From assembly GCF_002760655.1 (NCBI RefSeq), contig NZ_PDOC01000012.1, forward strand, positions 62,001 to 126,000: DNA of 64,000 nucleotides. Direction: 5' to 3'. Positions 62,927 to 64,000 of the stretch are shown one piece after another. This DNA comes from Massilia eurypsychrophila. Lineage in GTDB: Bacteria; Pseudomonadota; Gammaproteobacteria; Burkholderiales; Burkholderiaceae_D. The translations under genes and the position numbers were made by a program. The first letter of the stretch is position 1; each line of letters starts with the position of its first letter. Under the pieces are notes generated by a model, which searched no databases, was not told the origin of the DNA, and was given only the letters and a program-made list of their open reading frames with translations.

Positions 62927-63739
62927 TTGAAACGGATAGCACTTGGCGTCCAGTACGACGGGACGCCCTGGAACGGCTACCAGAAGCAGCTGGACCGAAA
63001 CACCGTGCAGGACCGGCTCGAAATCGCCCTCAAGGAATTCGGCCGGGTCGACCTGGCCACCACCTGCGCCGGCCGCACCGACACCGGCGTGCACGCCCTC
63101 GAGCAGGTGGTCCACTTCGACACCGACCTTGAACGCGGCATGCAGTCGTGGGTACGCGGCGTGAATGCCTTCCTGCCCGATTCCATCGCGGTGCGCTGGG
63201 CAACCGACATCCCGTTTGACCCCGAGCACGAATTCCACGCCCGCTTTTCGGCGCGCGCGCGCACCTACCACTACGTCTTGTACAACAACCCGGTGCGCTC
63301 GCCGCTGCTGGTCGGGCGCGCCGGGTGGACCTTCCGTCCGCTCGACCTGGACCTGATGCGCGAAGCGGCGCAGCACCTGGTCGGCACGCACGACTTTTCG
63401 GCGTTCCGCTCGTCGCAATGCCAGGCCAAGTCGCCCATCAAGCAGATGCATGAGGTCAGCGTCGACCGGCACGGCGAGGTGATCGTGTTCACCTTGCGCG
63501 CCAACGCCTTTTTGCACCACATGGTGCGCAACGTGATCGGCTCGCTCATCTATGTGGGCAATGGCCGCCATCGGCCTTCCTGGCTGGCCGACGTGCTGAC
63601 AGGGCTCGACCGCAACGACGCCGCGCCCACTTTCATGCCCGATGGCCTGTACCTGGCTAAAATAGATTACGATCCCAAGTGGGGCTTGCCGCAGGAAGCG
63701 AGCAGTCCCTTGCCCTGGTTCGTGCCGGGCCGAAGTTAA
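62927..63739 (+). CDS. truA: tRNA pseudouridine synthase A (TruA)
   Basis: Forms pseudouridine 38-40 in tRNA anticodon arms. The 270-residue protein has the catalytic Asp52 in [10 protein letters not shown], plus [19 protein letters not shown] at the N-terminus and RARTYHY at mid-length, all TruA signatures. The start is TTG at 62927 with GGAG about 5 bases before it; no ATG fits. Between fimV and trpF as in many Burkholderiales. Confidence 0.95.
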   Translation: MKRIALGVQYDGTPWNGYQKQLDRNTVQDRLEIALKEFGRVDLATTCAGRTDTGVHALEQVVHFDTDLERGMQSWVRGVNAFLPDSIAVRWATDIPFDPEHEFHARFSARARTYHYVLYNNPVRSPLLVGRAGWTFRPLDLDLMREAAQHLVGTHDFSAFRSSQCQAKSPIKQMHEVSVDRHGEVIVFTLRANAFLHHMVRNVIGSLIYVGNGRHRPSWLADVLTGLDRNDAAPTFMPDGLYLAKIDYDPKWGLPQEASSPLPWFVPGRS

Positions 63740-63757
63740 GCCAACCTGTCTTTTATC

Positions 63758-64000
63758 ATGCCCCGTACCCGAGTCAAGATTTGCGGCCTCACGCGCGAGG
63801 AAGACGTCCGCGCTGCCGTGCAGGCCGGCGCCGACGCGCTCGGCTTTGTGTTCTATCCGCCCAGCCCGCGCCACGTCACCGCCGCGCAGGCCGGCGCGCT
63901 GATCGCCGCCATGCCGCCGTTCGTCACCGCCGTCGCGCTGTTCGTCAACGCCACCGTCGAGGAGGTGGTGGCGGTGGCGAAAGTGGCGCCGTTTACGCTG
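63758..64000 (+). CDS. trpF: Phosphoribosylanthranilate isomerase TrpF, N-terminal part
   Basis: The gene runs off the window end. From the ATG at 63758 it gives 81 residues: MPRTRVKICGLTREEDVRAA, then AGADALGFVFYPPSPRHV and TAVALFVNA. These are the opening strands of the TrpF TIM barrel with the catalytic Cys (KICGLT) and phosphate-site residues. It follows truA by 18 bases and probably leads a trp block. Confidence 0.93.
   Translation, partial: MPRTRVKICGLTREEDVRAAVQAGADALGFVFYPPSPRHVTAAQAGALIAAMPPFVTAVALFVNATVEEVVAVAKVAPFTL

Overview
The window is GC-rich, densely coding chromosomal DNA from a betaproteobacterium. It most likely comes from the Massilia/Duganella/Janthinobacterium group of the Oxalobacteraceae. 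The basis is protein content and gene order: mutS beside a TPP-controlled thi operon, a two-gene cyanophycin synthetase locus with its own ABC protein and DUF1854 protein, tandem OmpA-family porins, and the run leuC-entericidin-leuD-leuB-asd-fimV-truA-trpF that is typical of Burkholderiales. No rRNA, tRNA, CRISPR array, prophage or plasmid function was seen. The taxonomic placement is inference; no search was run.

Layout, 1-16 kb. The 3' end of slyD comes first, then a secreted protein that looks like a catalytically dead metallophosphoesterase, and mutS on the minus strand. A promoter and TPP riboswitch lead into thiC-thiS-thiG-thiD-thiE and a DadA-type flavoprotein (plus strand). A decayed stretch follows (10.1-11.2 kb) with a broken thioredoxin-reductase-like gene and an orphan signal-peptide fragment. 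Next are a divergent aldo/keto reductase and LysR pair, a small hypothetical gene, a fadD-type ligase, and the remains of a HEPN/MNT module.

Layout, 16-31 kb. The cyanophycin locus is divergent. A CphA2-like paralogue and CphA1 run leftward. An ABC protein with a zinc-ribbon N-terminus, a DUF1854 protein, a YciI protein and a GNAT acetyltransferase run rightward. The last of these ends inside a 45-bp tandem repeat array. Then come a Mut7-C RNase-fold protein, an Ig-like/ice-binding-type lipoprotein, two tandem OmpA-family genes with a strong terminator, and a probably dead IS1595-type transposase.

Layout, 31-49 kb. A UvrA paralogue is followed by a four-gene overlapping signalling operon (CHASE3-GAF hybrid kinase with three receivers, CheR, CheB, receiver-kinase). 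After an unlisted 38-codon membrane peptide gene comes a five-gene DNA-repair operon: recQ, MBL exonuclease, ATP-dependent ligase, Lhr-type helicase and PdeM phosphoesterase. A glycine-zipper envelope protein follows.

Layout, 49-64 kb. A Crp/Fnr regulator without the FNR cysteines, a NarL-type response regulator and a UspA protein lie on the minus strand. cheZ-cheA, the leucine genes, asd, fimV, truA and the start of trpF lie on the plus strand. Most operons have ATGA or GTGA overlaps, so translational coupling is the rule here. The most interesting parts are the cyanophycin locus with its ABC/DUF1854 partners, the recQ-linked repair operon, the CheZ carrying three copies of a CheY-peptide-like motif, and several palindromes in regulatory gaps.
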